A DNA stretch of 15,640 nt from contig JAGPVU010000115.1 of assembly GCA_018066825.1 (NCBI GenBank), positions 1-15,640 on the forward strand, read 5' to 3'. The stretch is from Cycloclasticus sp. (GTDB taxonomy: Bacteria > Pseudomonadota > Gammaproteobacteria > Methylococcales > Cycloclasticaceae). The notes under the pieces were generated by a model. That model was not told the DNA's origin and searched no databases. It saw only the letters and a program-made list of their open reading frames with translations. Position numbers and translations under genes: made by a program. This document shows positions 1 through 7,656 of the stretch, in pieces; position 1 is the stretch's first letter, and every line of letters starts with the position of its first letter.

Positions 1-42
1 TGAGTAATTGCTAGATAAAATAAAGACGAGTTTCTTTTTCAT
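1..42 (-). CDS. 5' end of an unidentified gene downstream of msbA (partial)
   Basis: An ATG at 42-40 on the minus strand opens a frame that runs off the left edge after 14 codons, reading MKKKLVFILSSNYS. It begins 8 bp after the msbA stop codon, so it is probably co-transcribed with msbA. The basic start, the hydrophobic beta-strand-like KLVFIL and the following SSNYS resemble the N-terminal PAPS-binding loop of sulfotransferase-fold proteins. Fourteen residues are too few to name a family and this is only a hint. No strong Shine-Dalgarno sequence is visible. The start could be a chance ATG, but the frame stays open and the spacing to msbA is operon-like. Confidence 0.5.
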   Translation of the reverse strand, partial: MKKKLVFILSSNYS

Positions 43-50
43 GAAGGTAT

Positions 51-1808
51 TTACGTTATTTGATTCGTTAATAGTTTTTTATAGGCCCCGTTGTTAGCTA
101 TGAGGCTTTGATGCGTACCTTGTTCGATCACTTTTCCTTTATCCATCACTAAAATAAGATCAGCGTTTTGAATAGTCGACAGCCTATGCGCAATAACCAA
201 GGTGGTGCTTTTATGCATAACCGTTTCCATCGCTTGTTGGATGAGTTTTTCGGATTCGGTATCCAGGGCTGAAGTCGCTTCGTCAAAAATTAGAATAGGT
301 GCATTTTTTAATAATGCGCGGGCGATAGCCAAGCGTTGTCGTTGCCCACCGGATAGCTTAACGCCGTTTTCGCCCACCATGGTGTCCCAGCCGTTGGGTA
401 GTTGTTCAATAAACTCTTTTGCGTTGGCATCTTCGGCAGCTTTTTTAATGTCGTCCAACGGTGTGTCTTTTAATGCGCCGTAGGCAATGTTATTGGCGAT
501 GGTATCGTTAAACAGGGTTACGTTTTGGGTGACGAGTGAGATGTGTTGTCTTAGGTTCTTTAGGCTGTAATCTGTAACATCAACACCATCTAACAACACC
601 TCGCCTTGTTGGTGTTGGTAAAAACGCGGGATTAAGTTGGCTAGGGTTGTTTTACCGCTGCCGGATTTACCAACCAAGGCCACCATCATGCCGGGTTTAA
701 TGTCGATATTGATGTTTTTAAGCACAGCTTCTTTAGTGCCTGGGTAGTTGAAGCTTACGTTTTTAATTTCAATATGGCCTTTGACGCGGTCTACTTCATA
801 GCCGCCATTATCTAGTTCGGGCGTTTGATCGAGCACCTCAAAAACGCTTTCTGCACCGGCGATACCTTTTTGGATATTGGCGTTTACTTCGCTCAGTTGT
901 CTTATGGGCTTAGGCATTAGACCTGCTGCCGTAATGTAAGCGACAAACTCGCCAGGCGTCGCTTGGGTCATCAGCAGTAAGGCTAGGTAGATCATTAGCG
1001 CCAGTGCTGAGGCAACAATCAGTTGTAGGACAGGGGTGTTAATGGCGCCGGTTTGCACCATCTTCATCGCTTGCCTTAAATTGGAAAAACTGGCTTGTTT
1101 AAAGCGGTTTTTTTCGTAGTCTTCACCACCAAAACTACGCACGACACGGTAGTTGTTGATTAACTCGGATGACACATGGGTAATGTCGCCCATAGAAACC
1201 TGTAGGCGTTTGCTGATGGCTTTAAATCGTTTACCTGCATAGTTCACCAGCAAACCGATAATAGGGGCGATAGCCAAGAAAATGAGTGATAAAGCCCAGT
1301 TCATATAGATGAGGTATGCGAGTAAGCCGATGACGGTAAGGCCTTCCCTTACGACGACTTTAATGGCATCGGTGGCGGCTGAGGTTACTTGAGACACGTT
1401 GTAGGTGACGCGAGAAAGCAAATGGCCGGTATTTTGATCGTCGAAGTAACCATTGGGTAGGGTGGTGTACTTATCAAAAATCGCGCAGCGCAGCGTATGC
1501 ACGACATTATTAGCGACTTTAGCGATGTAGTAACTGCCTAAGAATGAGCCGATGCCGCGAAAAAAAACGATCAGGATAGTTGCCACGGGTACCCAGTAAA
1601 TTTCACTGCGATCTTTGGCCTGTAAGGAATCGACCAAGTATTCCATTAAAGCGGCCAGCGCGGGTTGGGTTGCGGCAAAAATTAAAAAACCAAATAAGCT
1701 AACGGCAAACGGTTTCCAATACGGTACTACGTATTTTAGCAGTCGTAAGTAAATGGCTAAATTAGTATCTGAAGGGACTGTTTTTTTAGGCTTGTTTTTT
1801 TTCTTCAC
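51..1808 (-). CDS. msbA: MsbA, lipid A-core ABC flippase
   Basis: This is a homodimeric inner-membrane ABC exporter half-transporter that flips lipid A-core from the cytoplasmic to the periplasmic leaflet, driven by ATP hydrolysis. The protein is 585 residues, the usual MsbA length. Residues about 25-320 form the six-helix transmembrane domain and about 345-585 the nucleotide-binding domain. Visible motifs are Walker A GKSGSGKTT (380-388), Q-loop Q428, signature LSGGQ (485-489), Walker B ILIFDE (505-510, catalytic E510) and switch H541. The start codon is GTG at 1808-1806 and no in-frame ATG lies close by. The MKKKNKPKK start is a basic cytoplasmic leader. The gene is divergent from waaG and sits in an LPS core locus, which favours MsbA over another type-IV ABC exporter. 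A further gene follows 8 bp after its stop. Confidence 0.93.
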   Translation of the reverse strand: MKKKNKPKKTVPSDTNLAIYLRLLKYVVPYWKPFAVSLFGFLIFAATQPALAALMEYLVDSLQAKDRSEIYWVPVATILIVFFRGIGSFLGSYYIAKVANNVVHTLRCAIFDKYTTLPNGYFDDQNTGHLLSRVTYNVSQVTSAATDAIKVVVREGLTVIGLLAYLIYMNWALSLIFLAIAPIIGLLVNYAGKRFKAISKRLQVSMGDITHVSSELINNYRVVRSFGGEDYEKNRFKQASFSNLRQAMKMVQTGAINTPVLQLIVASALALMIYLALLLMTQATPGEFVAYITAAGLMPKPIRQLSEVNANIQKGIAGAESVFEVLDQTPELDNGGYEVDRVKGHIEIKNVSFNYPGTKEAVLKNINIDIKPGMMVALVGKSGSGKTTLANLIPRFYQHQQGEVLLDGVDVTDYSLKNLRQHISLVTQNVTLFNDTIANNIAYGALKDTPLDDIKKAAEDANAKEFIEQLPNGWDTMVGENGVKLSGGQRQRLAIARALLKNAPILIFDEATSALDTESEKLIQQAMETVMHKSTTLVIAHRLSTIQNADLILVMDKGKVIEQGTHQSLIANNGAYKKLLTNQIT

Positions 1809-1923
1809 AGTTTAGACGGCTCTACATGGCGAATGAACATTTTAACGCATAGTTAAGCCATAGGTTGACAGAATAAGGGTAAAATAATTTCTCGTTAACA
1901 TTAATTAATCAGCCAGTTACGCC
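1809..1923. promoter_or_regulatory. Divergent msbA/waaG intergenic region
   Basis: This 115-bp spacer must contain or pass the promoters for msbA (leftward) and waaG (rightward). Rightward, a perfect TTGACA lies at 1865-1870 but no convincing -10 hexamer follows at 16-18 bp; a TAAAAT at 1880-1885 is too close. Leftward, TAAAAT (complement of 1839-1844) could be a -10 element about 30 bp upstream of the GTG start, with only a weak -35. No strong Shine-Dalgarno sequence precedes either start. The exact promoters remain undetermined. Confidence 0.35.
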
Positions 1924-3054
1924 ATGCGCCTTGCCTTTGCACTCTACAAGTATTTTCCCTTTGGTGGTTTAGCGCGTGACTTTATGCGCATTGCTGATGT
2001 TTGCCTAGCAAAAGGACACACGGTTGATGTGTTTGTGATGCAATGGGAAGGGCCAGAACAAGCCGATTATAAGGTGCATATTATAGATTGCAAAGGCTGG
2101 AGCAATCACGCAAAAGTAGCTGACTTTCACCGTCAATTAGCCAGCAGGGTGCAAAACGAACGATACGACGCATTGATCGGCTTTAACAAAATGCCAAATT
2201 TAGACGTGTATTACGCCGCTGACCCTTGTTACGCCGATAGGTTTAAAAACAACGGCTTCGCGCATCAATTAAATCCACGTTATCGTTTTTATGCCGCGGC
2301 CGAAGCCTCTGTTTTTGGAACGAAGGCCGAGACCCTGTGCCTAATGATTTCAGATACGCAAATGGGTTTATTTCAACAACATTATGATACGCCGCCACAA
2401 CGGTTGCTATTGCTGCCACCGGGTATTGATCCTGATCGACGTAGACCAGATGATGCAGCCGAAAAAAGAGCGGCGTTTCGCCAAGCGCATGGCTTAACTG
2501 AAGAGGATCAATTGATATTGATGGTGGGCACTGGGTTTAAAACAAAAGGCGTTGATCGAGGCATGCTTGCCTTAGCTTCTTTACCGCAAGAAGTATTGGC
2601 TAAAACCCATTTAATGGTGTTGGGCGAAGATGATCTTGCGGCCTATAAACGGCAAGCAAAAAAGCTGGGGGTGGCGAAGCAGTGTCATTTTATGGGTGGG
2701 CGCAGTGATGTGCCCGATTTCTTATTAGGTGCTGATGTATTACTGCACCCAGCGCGTAAGGAAAATACAGGAACAGTGATTTTAGAAGCAATGGTAGCGG
2801 GCTTGCCGATGTTGGTGACGGATATTTGTGGTTACGCTAAACACGTGACGCAATCGATGGCGGGGTGTGTAATCGCTTCGCCTTTTCAGCAGCAGAACTT
2901 AAATGTAAGCCTGGCTGATATGTTGTTACAGGATAAAAAAATCTGGTCAGAGCTCGCCCTCGCTTACGCCAGTAGCGAAGATTTATACAGCATGCCCGAA
3001 AAGGCGGCTGAAGCGATTGAACGTGTCGCGAGAGAGAAAAAACATGCTGTTTGA
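1924..3054 (+). CDS. waaG: WaaG, LPS core glucosyltransferase (GT4)
   Basis: This cytoplasmic, membrane-associated glycosyltransferase transfers the first hexose of the outer core (glucose in E. coli) from a nucleotide sugar to heptose II. The 376-residue protein is of normal WaaG length. The N-terminus LYKYFPFGGLARDFMRIA and the segment GFNKMPNLDVYYAAD closely match E. coli WaaG from memory. The retaining GT4 EX7E motif is present as E280 and E288, within HPARKENTGTVILEA, and GTGFKTKGVDR (about 203-212) is the donor-side loop seen in the family. The ATG at 1924 places the first beta-strand (RLAFALYKY) right at the N-terminus, as expected, although the ribosome binding site is poor. The last 11 bases overlap the likely waaP start, indicating translational coupling. 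The exact sugar donor cannot be read from sequence. Confidence 0.93.
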   Translation: MRLAFALYKYFPFGGLARDFMRIADVCLAKGHTVDVFVMQWEGPEQADYKVHIIDCKGWSNHAKVADFHRQLASRVQNERYDALIGFNKMPNLDVYYAADPCYADRFKNNGFAHQLNPRYRFYAAAEASVFGTKAETLCLMISDTQMGLFQQHYDTPPQRLLLLPPGIDPDRRRPDDAAEKRAAFRQAHGLTEEDQLILMVGTGFKTKGVDRGMLALASLPQEVLAKTHLMVLGEDDLAAYKRQAKKLGVAKQCHFMGGRSDVPDFLLGADVLLHPARKENTGTVILEAMVAGLPMLVTDICGYAKHVTQSMAGCVIASPFQQQNLNVSLADMLLQDKKIWSELALAYASSEDLYSMPEKAAEAIERVAREKKHAV

Positions 3055-3847
3055 AGTAGTCGATAGTTTTAAAAAAGACTGGGGTGGCGAACCTAGTTTT
3101 GATGAATTAATGCAACTTGATGGCGAGATGTACCGCCAAGTGGCGCGACGTAAAACGTTTAAGTTCTCCTTACAGGGTAAGGATTACTTTGCAAAAATTC
3201 ATAATGGGGTGGGTTGGGTAGAAATAATTAAAAACCTGCTGCAGGCTCGTTTACCGGTTTTAGGTGCTAGCAATGAGTATCAAGCGATTAAGGCATTAAC
3301 CCGGCTCGGCATAAAAACCATGACTTTGGCGGCTTTTGGGCAACGTGGAAATAATCCGGCAGAACGGGCCTCTTTTGTGATTACGGAGTCGCTCGAACCA
3401 GCCATAAGCCTTGAAGATTTATGTGCTAATTGGGCTACTGAAAAACCGTCATTGGCGCTAAAACGTGGGCTGATACAGCGTGTGGCAAGCATTAGTCGAC
3501 AACTGCACCAGCACGGTATTAATCATCGGGATCTCTACATTTGTCATTTTTTATTAAAAGAACGGGATTTGAAAAATTTAACAGATGTGAGCGAACTGCC
3601 GCTGTACTTAATCGATTTACACCGTGTTCAAATGCGCGCAAAAACGCCTAAAAGGTGGCTTATAAAAGACTTGGCCGCCTTGTACTTTTCGAGTATGGAG
3701 ATCGGCTTTAGTCAACGCGATTTTTATCGTTTTATTCGCACTTATAGCGATGTTGACCTAAGAGCAGCCTTATCGCGTGACAAACGTTTATGGCAAAAAG
3801 TAGCGGCTAAAGCGATGGCTTTAAAAGCCAAACCGCTAAAAGGTTAG
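3044..3847 (+). CDS. waaP: WaaP (RfaP), LPS core heptose I kinase
   Basis: WaaP is a cytoplasmic kinase that phosphorylates heptose I of the inner core using ATP. Core phosphates allow divalent-cation bridging and outer-membrane stability. From the ATG at 3044 it has 267 residues, matching the family. A longer frame from TTG 3017 exists, but the ATG is preceded by a GAGAG Shine-Dalgarno-like run and aligns with the E. coli N-terminus. Kinase features are K51 (in DYFAKIHNG), catalytic loop NHRDLYICHFLL with D163, and metal-binding D191 in LIDLHR. Segments EIIKNLL, PVLGA, SLEDLCANWAT and LYFSSMEIG are near-identical to E. coli WaaP as I recall it. The start overlaps the waaG stop, so the two form an operon. 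All catalytic residues are intact, unlike two of the related genes nearby. Confidence 0.94.
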   Translation: MLFEVVDSFKKDWGGEPSFDELMQLDGEMYRQVARRKTFKFSLQGKDYFAKIHNGVGWVEIIKNLLQARLPVLGASNEYQAIKALTRLGIKTMTLAAFGQRGNNPAERASFVITESLEPAISLEDLCANWATEKPSLALKRGLIQRVASISRQLHQHGINHRDLYICHFLLKERDLKNLTDVSELPLYLIDLHRVQMRAKTPKRWLIKDLAALYFSSMEIGFSQRDFYRFIRTYSDVDLRAALSRDKRLWQKVAAKAMALKAKPLKG

Positions 3848-3887
3848 CTGAATAGAAGGCTGAGCCAATAGCTGAGTTAATAAAAGC

Positions 3888-4706
3888 CTAGTCGAAAAAA
3901 TCGTCGGGGGGGCGTCTAGCCAAATGATCTCGTATAGCAAAAAACAATCGCCTCGCTTCCTGCTTAGTAGCCTTTTCACCTAGGTATTCATACAGCATGC
4001 GGTAGAGCTGTTGATGGCTAAAAAATGACGTTGCCTTGCGCGCAAGCCCGCTTAAGTCGGCGACTTTCAGCGAGTAATTGGCGTAACGTCGTTGTACTCC
4101 GCGGGGGCAGTCTATCCAAATGGGCGTGTAGTGGTCGCCTATTTGTTGAATTAAAACATTACGCCACTTCAAATCGAGATGAAAAAATCCTGCTGAGTGG
4201 GCGGCTCTTAATTGTGCGAAGAGTTGCTTTTTGATGCTGTTTAAAATAATTGTGCGCTGGTCAGCAGAATGAGTCGCTAGCAGTTGGGTATAAAAATGAT
4301 CTAACTGTTGTGTGTCCGGTATTTCTTTAGTGACGATACACGCAGTGCTTAAGCGACCTAGGGTGCGTTGCTCGTACAAGGCAACCACGTCTAAGGTGGG
4401 GATGTTGATGGACTTTAATCGTTGATAGTTAATCAGTTCAGTAGCGGCTTTACTGCGGCGTAGAAAGAATCGCCATTTATGTTTTAAATAGGAATAGCGC
4501 TTGAAATACACCGTGTGAGCACTCGGTGAAAGTTCAGTCTTAATACAGGTGGTTGTGCCCTTGGAAATAATTTGGCCGTTATTGAATCCGTGCCAGTTGT
4601 CGTGTTCCCCTAGGCCCTTGCCGGCTAGTGGCTTGCAGTAGGGCGGGTCGGTAATTAGACGCGTACCATGAAAAATATACCGATATAATGGCTCGTATGA
4701 AGACAT
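3888..4706 (-). CDS. WaaP/InaA-superfamily LPS core kinase, catalytic motifs intact
   Basis: This 272-residue soluble protein has the small-kinase fold of the lipopolysaccharide kinase (Kdo/WaaP) family. Candidate catalytic residues are K69 in VYFKRY, E90 on the expected helix C, H176-L-D178-L-K-W-R-N183 as the catalytic loop, and D199 in WIDCPRG. The HxDLKxxN form differs from the HRD of WaaP and resembles the form in Kdo-kinase and WapP-like proteins. It probably phosphorylates a core sugar in the cytoplasm; the acceptor is unknown. It converges on waaP (40 bp between stops) and diverges from the InaA-like gene, whose start lies only 23 bp away. The ATG at 4706-4704 lacks a clear Shine-Dalgarno sequence, and no better in-frame start is near. 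It could correspond to one of the accessory kinases of the P. aeruginosa core cluster, but orthology is inferred only. Confidence 0.78.
   Translation of the reverse strand: MSSYEPLYRYIFHGTRLITDPPYCKPLAGKGLGEHDNWHGFNNGQIISKGTTTCIKTELSPSAHTVYFKRYSYLKHKWRFFLRRSKAATELINYQRLKSINIPTLDVVALYEQRTLGRLSTACIVTKEIPDTQQLDHFYTQLLATHSADQRTIILNSIKKQLFAQLRAAHSAGFFHLDLKWRNVLIQQIGDHYTPIWIDCPRGVQRRYANYSLKVADLSGLARKATSFFSHQQLYRMLYEYLGEKATKQEARRLFFAIRDHLARRPPDDFFD
4684..4689 (+). promoter_or_regulatory. Candidate -10 element (TATAAT) for the InaA-like gene
   Basis: A perfect TATAAT lies 40 bp upstream of the ATG at 4730, inside the first codons of the divergent kinase gene. The intergenic spacer is only 23 bp, so a promoter for the rightward gene must overlap that coding sequence. 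No good -35 is seen at 16-18 bp (GCGTAC at 4661-4666), so the site is tentative. Confidence 0.35.
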
Positions 4707-4729
4707 TTGATAAGTGAATTAAGCGGTGA

Positions 4730-5506
4730 ATGATGCATTATATAGCTGATAAATGGCGAGATGTACTGGTTTTCAATCAATTAGATAGCGCTGAAAAATT
4801 ATGGGCGTTAAAAGCTGAGTGGTTTGAGCCGCCCAATGCTGCGCGAGGTGGTTGGAGCGGGGTTTGTAGAATAGAACTTAAATTGCCTGCAGGCGGCACA
4901 GCCGGTGTTTTTTTGAAACGACAAGAAAACCATTGTTACCGTTCGCTGTTGCACCCCATTAAAGGCTTACCGACTTTGCTAAAAGAATTTAACAGTATCC
5001 GTGACTTTGAAACGGTGGGTATTGCCAGCTTAGAACCGGTTTTTTTTGAACACTGGCAAACCGAAGGTGATCAACGAGCGGTGTTGCTTACTAAGGAATT
5101 AGATGGCTTTATACCCTTGTCAGCAGATGACTATAAGCCGGGTGGTGCATTCGCCTCGTCGGCGAGTCAAAAGGCGATAATTATTTCAAAATTAGCCGAA
5201 ATAACACGGAATATGCACCGACATAACGTTCAACATAATTGTTTTTATTTAAAACACGTGTTTGCTAAACAGCTAGAGGGTGGAGAGCTTGAGCTGCGGC
5301 TGATTGATCTTGAAAAGGTTAAACAACCGTACCTTAACGGACAGGCTGTTTTTCGTGATTTATATAGCTTGGCGCGGCACGCACAACACTGGGGTGTTCA
5401 AGATCAGCTGAGGTTTTATAAACGCTACCGTCAGGAAAAAAAGCTAAGCCCAGCAAGCAAAAAACTCTGGCGACGAATAGCCGCTAGAATTAGAGCCAAA
5501 CACTAA
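4730..5506 (+). CDS. InaA-like LPS kinase-family protein lacking the catalytic Asp
   Basis: This 258-residue cytoplasmic protein belongs to the InaA branch of the LPS kinase superfamily. The N-terminal WFEPPNAARGGWSGVCRIE block matches the corresponding block of E. coli InaA from memory. K63 (VFLKRQ) and E86 (LLKEFNSI) would form the Lys-Glu pair, and D193 lies in LIDLEKVK. The usual HRD catalytic triplet is replaced by Q168-H169-N170-C-F-Y-L-K-H, so the catalytic aspartate is absent, as it also appears to be in E. coli InaA. Whether such proteins phosphorylate a core sugar or act as pseudokinases is not decided by sequence. WapQ-type proteins of the P. aeruginosa core cluster look alike. Translation probably starts at 4730 (tandem ATG ATG). 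The 3' end overlaps the dgkA stop by 4 bp in tail-to-tail orientation. Confidence 0.78.
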   Translation: MMHYIADKWRDVLVFNQLDSAEKLWALKAEWFEPPNAARGGWSGVCRIELKLPAGGTAGVFLKRQENHCYRSLLHPIKGLPTLLKEFNSIRDFETVGIASLEPVFFEHWQTEGDQRAVLLTKELDGFIPLSADDYKPGGAFASSASQKAIIISKLAEITRNMHRHNVQHNCFYLKHVFAKQLEGGELELRLIDLEKVKQPYLNGQAVFRDLYSLARHAQHWGVQDQLRFYKRYRQEKKLSPASKKLWRRIAARIRAKH

Positions 5507-5862
5507 ATTATTAGTAAGAACCAGGTTAACGCCGTTAGTACAGAGCCAAGTAATACAGCTGCTGAGGCAATGTCTTTAGCCCGGCCGGATAACTCATGGT
5601 GTTCCATACCAATGCGATCGATAGCGGCCTCAACGGCAGAATTGAGTAACTCAATAATCATCAACAATAACAAACTGCCGATTAATAACACCTGTTCAAT
5701 CGGTGTTTCACCCAAGTAAAAGCCCAGCGGAATACCGACGATAGAAATAATTACTTCTTGGCGAAATGCTTCTTCATGTGTCCAGCAAGATTTTAAACCA
5801 GCCAGTGAGTTTTGCCATGCAGCGTTAAGACGTGCGATACCTGTTAAATTTTGTCCGGCCAT
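5503..5862 (-). CDS. dgkA: DgkA, diacylglycerol kinase
   Basis: DgkA is a small trimeric inner-membrane enzyme that phosphorylates diacylglycerol to phosphatidic acid with ATP, returning it to phospholipid synthesis. The 119-residue length and three transmembrane helices (about 36-51, 55-72 and 99-118) fit the prokaryotic family. Active-site residues are E71, N74 and E78 in IIELLNSAVEAAIDRIG, followed by HELSGRAKD with K96 and D97; all match E. coli DgkA with a shift of two. A GAGA Shine-Dalgarno-like stretch precedes the ATG at 5862-5860. It follows eptC by 17 bp on the same strand. Phosphoethanolamine transferases release diacylglycerol from phosphatidylethanolamine, so the operon pairs a producer with its recycler. 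Confidence 0.96.
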   Translation of the reverse strand: MAGQNLTGIARLNAAWQNSLAGLKSCWTHEEAFRQEVIISIVGIPLGFYLGETPIEQVLLIGSLLLLMIIELLNSAVEAAIDRIGMEHHELSGRAKDIASAAVLLGSVLTALTWFLLII

Positions 5863-5879
5863 TTTTATTATCTCGTTAA

Positions 5880-7592
5880 TTAGTTGTTAGCAACAAGCTG
5901 GGTTTTAGTCGACTTTGTATGAATCAGAGTATCAAAATCGACCAGCTTTTTTGGTGTTGCTGGATTGCCGATCAGTCTTTTTCTAGCGATAAAATCGGGG
6001 TTGAACAGACTTTTTGTCGGGTCATAAGAACTGAAGCTAATGTCGGCTAAATCAGTCCAGCTATGGATAAAGTCGGAATTTAAATAAGGGCGATTCAAGT
6101 AGGGGCGAAGGTCTTTTTTAGCCCGTAAGGCCGGCGAGAGCCAAGTGATAAAAGGTACCCTGTACATTGCCACAGTAGGTTTGCCTTCATTTCTGCCAGT
6201 AAACAAGTGATCTTTGGTATCAAACACTTCTTCGCCATGATCGGCAAAGTAGACTAGGGCGCTATTGCTCGTGACCTTAGCCTTTAACTGTTTAACGAGG
6301 CTGCTGACGACGTAATCATTATATAAAACGGCATTATCATAGGCGTTATATTCTTCTAAATGTTTTTCTGGAAGCCAGTCAGGTACGCCTTGTCGCGAAG
6401 TAAAATGGTCAAAACTTTCCGGGTAACGGTATTCATATTTACGATGCGTGCCGATCAGGTGAACGATAATTAATTTTTTTTCTGCGGGGTCACTCAGCGC
6501 TTGTTCAAACGGCTCGAGCACCTCTTCGTCAAACTGGCCGGCGTTTTGCAGGCGATTATTATTTAAGTACACCTGTTCATCGGTTTGTTGTGAGAAGGCC
6601 AACAACATGGTGTTGCGTTTTGTTTGAGTTTGCTGATTGGTAATCCAGAATGATTTGTAACCGGCCTGTTGCATCATATTCATCAGTGTAGGACGGGTTA
6701 AATAGTCATCGGGGTTTTGCTGGTCGCCGAAGGTTAAAATTTGTTGTAAGGCTTCAATAGTATAGGGCCTTGGGCTAATCACATTATCGAACACGTATAA
6801 CTCATCTTTCATCTCGTCCAGTAAAGGACTGGTCGGACGTTGATAACCGTATAAGCTCATTCGTTGGGCATTGGTAGACTCACCCATAACAATCACCATG
6901 GTAGACGGTTGCTGGCCACGGGTGTCTTGTAGTTTTTTTAGCGGGGCTATTTGGCTGTTTTTAGCCAATTGGCGTTGCATATTACCGAGTACTTTTTGGT
7001 ACTTAAAATAACCGGCGATAATATTCCAGGGCGCAGCCGGTTCGATACGATCCTGCATTTTTTTTATCGATACATCCCAATCAGCGCTTTGTACGACTAA
7101 GGGGTTAATTAATGGCCAACTAAAAATAAAACTAAATATAAAAACGGTGGCATATTTATGCACGCGATGGGGGATATAAACCGGCTCGAGTCGGCGCCAA
7201 AGCGCATACGACATAGCAGCATACGCGAACAGTAATACGATGATGGCTGGGCTAATGTACGACTCAATAAACTCATTACTTTCAGCCATATTAGACTCAA
7301 AGATTATGAATAAAACGCTTTGTGAAAAATCTTGGCCAAATACGTAAAAGTAGCTCCAGCTAACGATGGATGTGGTCCATAAAAGGATACCAATAACTGC
7401 GGTCAACATGCGGGTATGCTTTGGCCAAAGTAATACGGGCACCATCCATACGCTAGACATTAATATAGCGTCACGCATGCCAGTGGTATTTGACATGCCC
7501 GATAAATAAATTGCTAGTTGATACGGTCCTGAGAAGAAAAAGAAAAAGAAATACAGCTTGCCAAATGTTCGCCAGTTAAAAGTTTTCTTCAT
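5880..7592 (-). CDS. eptC: EptC (CptA)-type phosphoethanolamine transferase
   Basis: This is an inner-membrane enzyme with a periplasmic alkaline-phosphatase/sulfatase-fold domain. It moves phosphoethanolamine from phosphatidylethanolamine to LPS; E. coli EptC targets phosphorylated heptose I. The 570-residue protein has about five transmembrane helices within residues 11-167, then the catalytic domain from about 228. The nucleophile is T240 in GESTNAQRMSLYGY, with E238, D451, H452 (FADHGEE) and H462 as metal or active-site residues, and GTHRKYEYRYPE around H383. Long blocks such as NMMQQAGYKSFWITNQQT and EPAAPW are typical of EptC rather than EptA or EptB. The ATG at 7592-7590 starts a short basic leader. 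Helix 1 contains six consecutive Phe residues (15-20), encoded by an AAAAAG-rich tract. Neighbouring waaP would create its acceptor phosphate. A PmrA-box-like site lies upstream. Confidence 0.9.
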   Translation of the reverse strand: MKKTFNWRTFGKLYFFFFFFSGPYQLAIYLSGMSNTTGMRDAILMSSVWMVPVLLWPKHTRMLTAVIGILLWTTSIVSWSYFYVFGQDFSQSVLFIIFESNMAESNEFIESYISPAIIVLLFAYAAMSYALWRRLEPVYIPHRVHKYATVFIFSFIFSWPLINPLVVQSADWDVSIKKMQDRIEPAAPWNIIAGYFKYQKVLGNMQRQLAKNSQIAPLKKLQDTRGQQPSTMVIVMGESTNAQRMSLYGYQRPTSPLLDEMKDELYVFDNVISPRPYTIEALQQILTFGDQQNPDDYLTRPTLMNMMQQAGYKSFWITNQQTQTKRNTMLLAFSQQTDEQVYLNNNRLQNAGQFDEEVLEPFEQALSDPAEKKLIIVHLIGTHRKYEYRYPESFDHFTSRQGVPDWLPEKHLEEYNAYDNAVLYNDYVVSSLVKQLKAKVTSNSALVYFADHGEEVFDTKDHLFTGRNEGKPTVAMYRVPFITWLSPALRAKKDLRPYLNRPYLNSDFIHSWTDLADISFSSYDPTKSLFNPDFIARKRLIGNPATPKKLVDFDTLIHTKSTKTQLVANN

Positions 7593-7639
7593 TGAATTTT
7601 TATTACCACGTTAAAGAACACACATAATCTACCACTTGA

Positions 7640-7656
7640 ATTAAATTAAGCTTAAA
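7640..7656 (-). promoter_or_regulatory. PmrA (BasR)-box-like tandem upstream of eptC
   Basis: Read on the minus strand the site is TTTAAG-CTTAA-TTTAAT. It fits the enterobacterial PmrA/BasR consensus of two TTAA-centred hexamers separated by 5 nt (11-bp period). It lies about 48-64 bp upstream of the eptC start, a usual position for an activator. PmrA controls phosphoethanolamine transferases in enterics. TTAA is palindromic, so the site also reads acceptably in the other direction. In such AT-rich DNA a chance match is possible, and no pmrAB genes are in the window. Confidence 0.35.

Noticed and set aside
1901..1908. TTAATTAA palindrome upstream of waaG as an operator
   Set aside because: An 8-bp AT-only palindrome is expected by chance in this spacer and has no partner site.
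3017..3043. Nine-codon N-terminal extension of WaaP from TTG 3017
   Set aside because: The ATG at 3044 has a better ribosome binding site and matches the family N-terminus; the extension would lie wholly within waaG.
3848..3887. Terminator between the convergent genes waaP and 3888-4706
   Set aside because: Only short complementary pieces (AGGCT/AGCCT with a 23-nt loop) are present, with no stable stem and T-run.
7109..7300. Alternate-frame ORF within eptC
   Set aside because: It overlaps the transmembrane region of a well-conserved gene in another frame and has no recognisable protein character.
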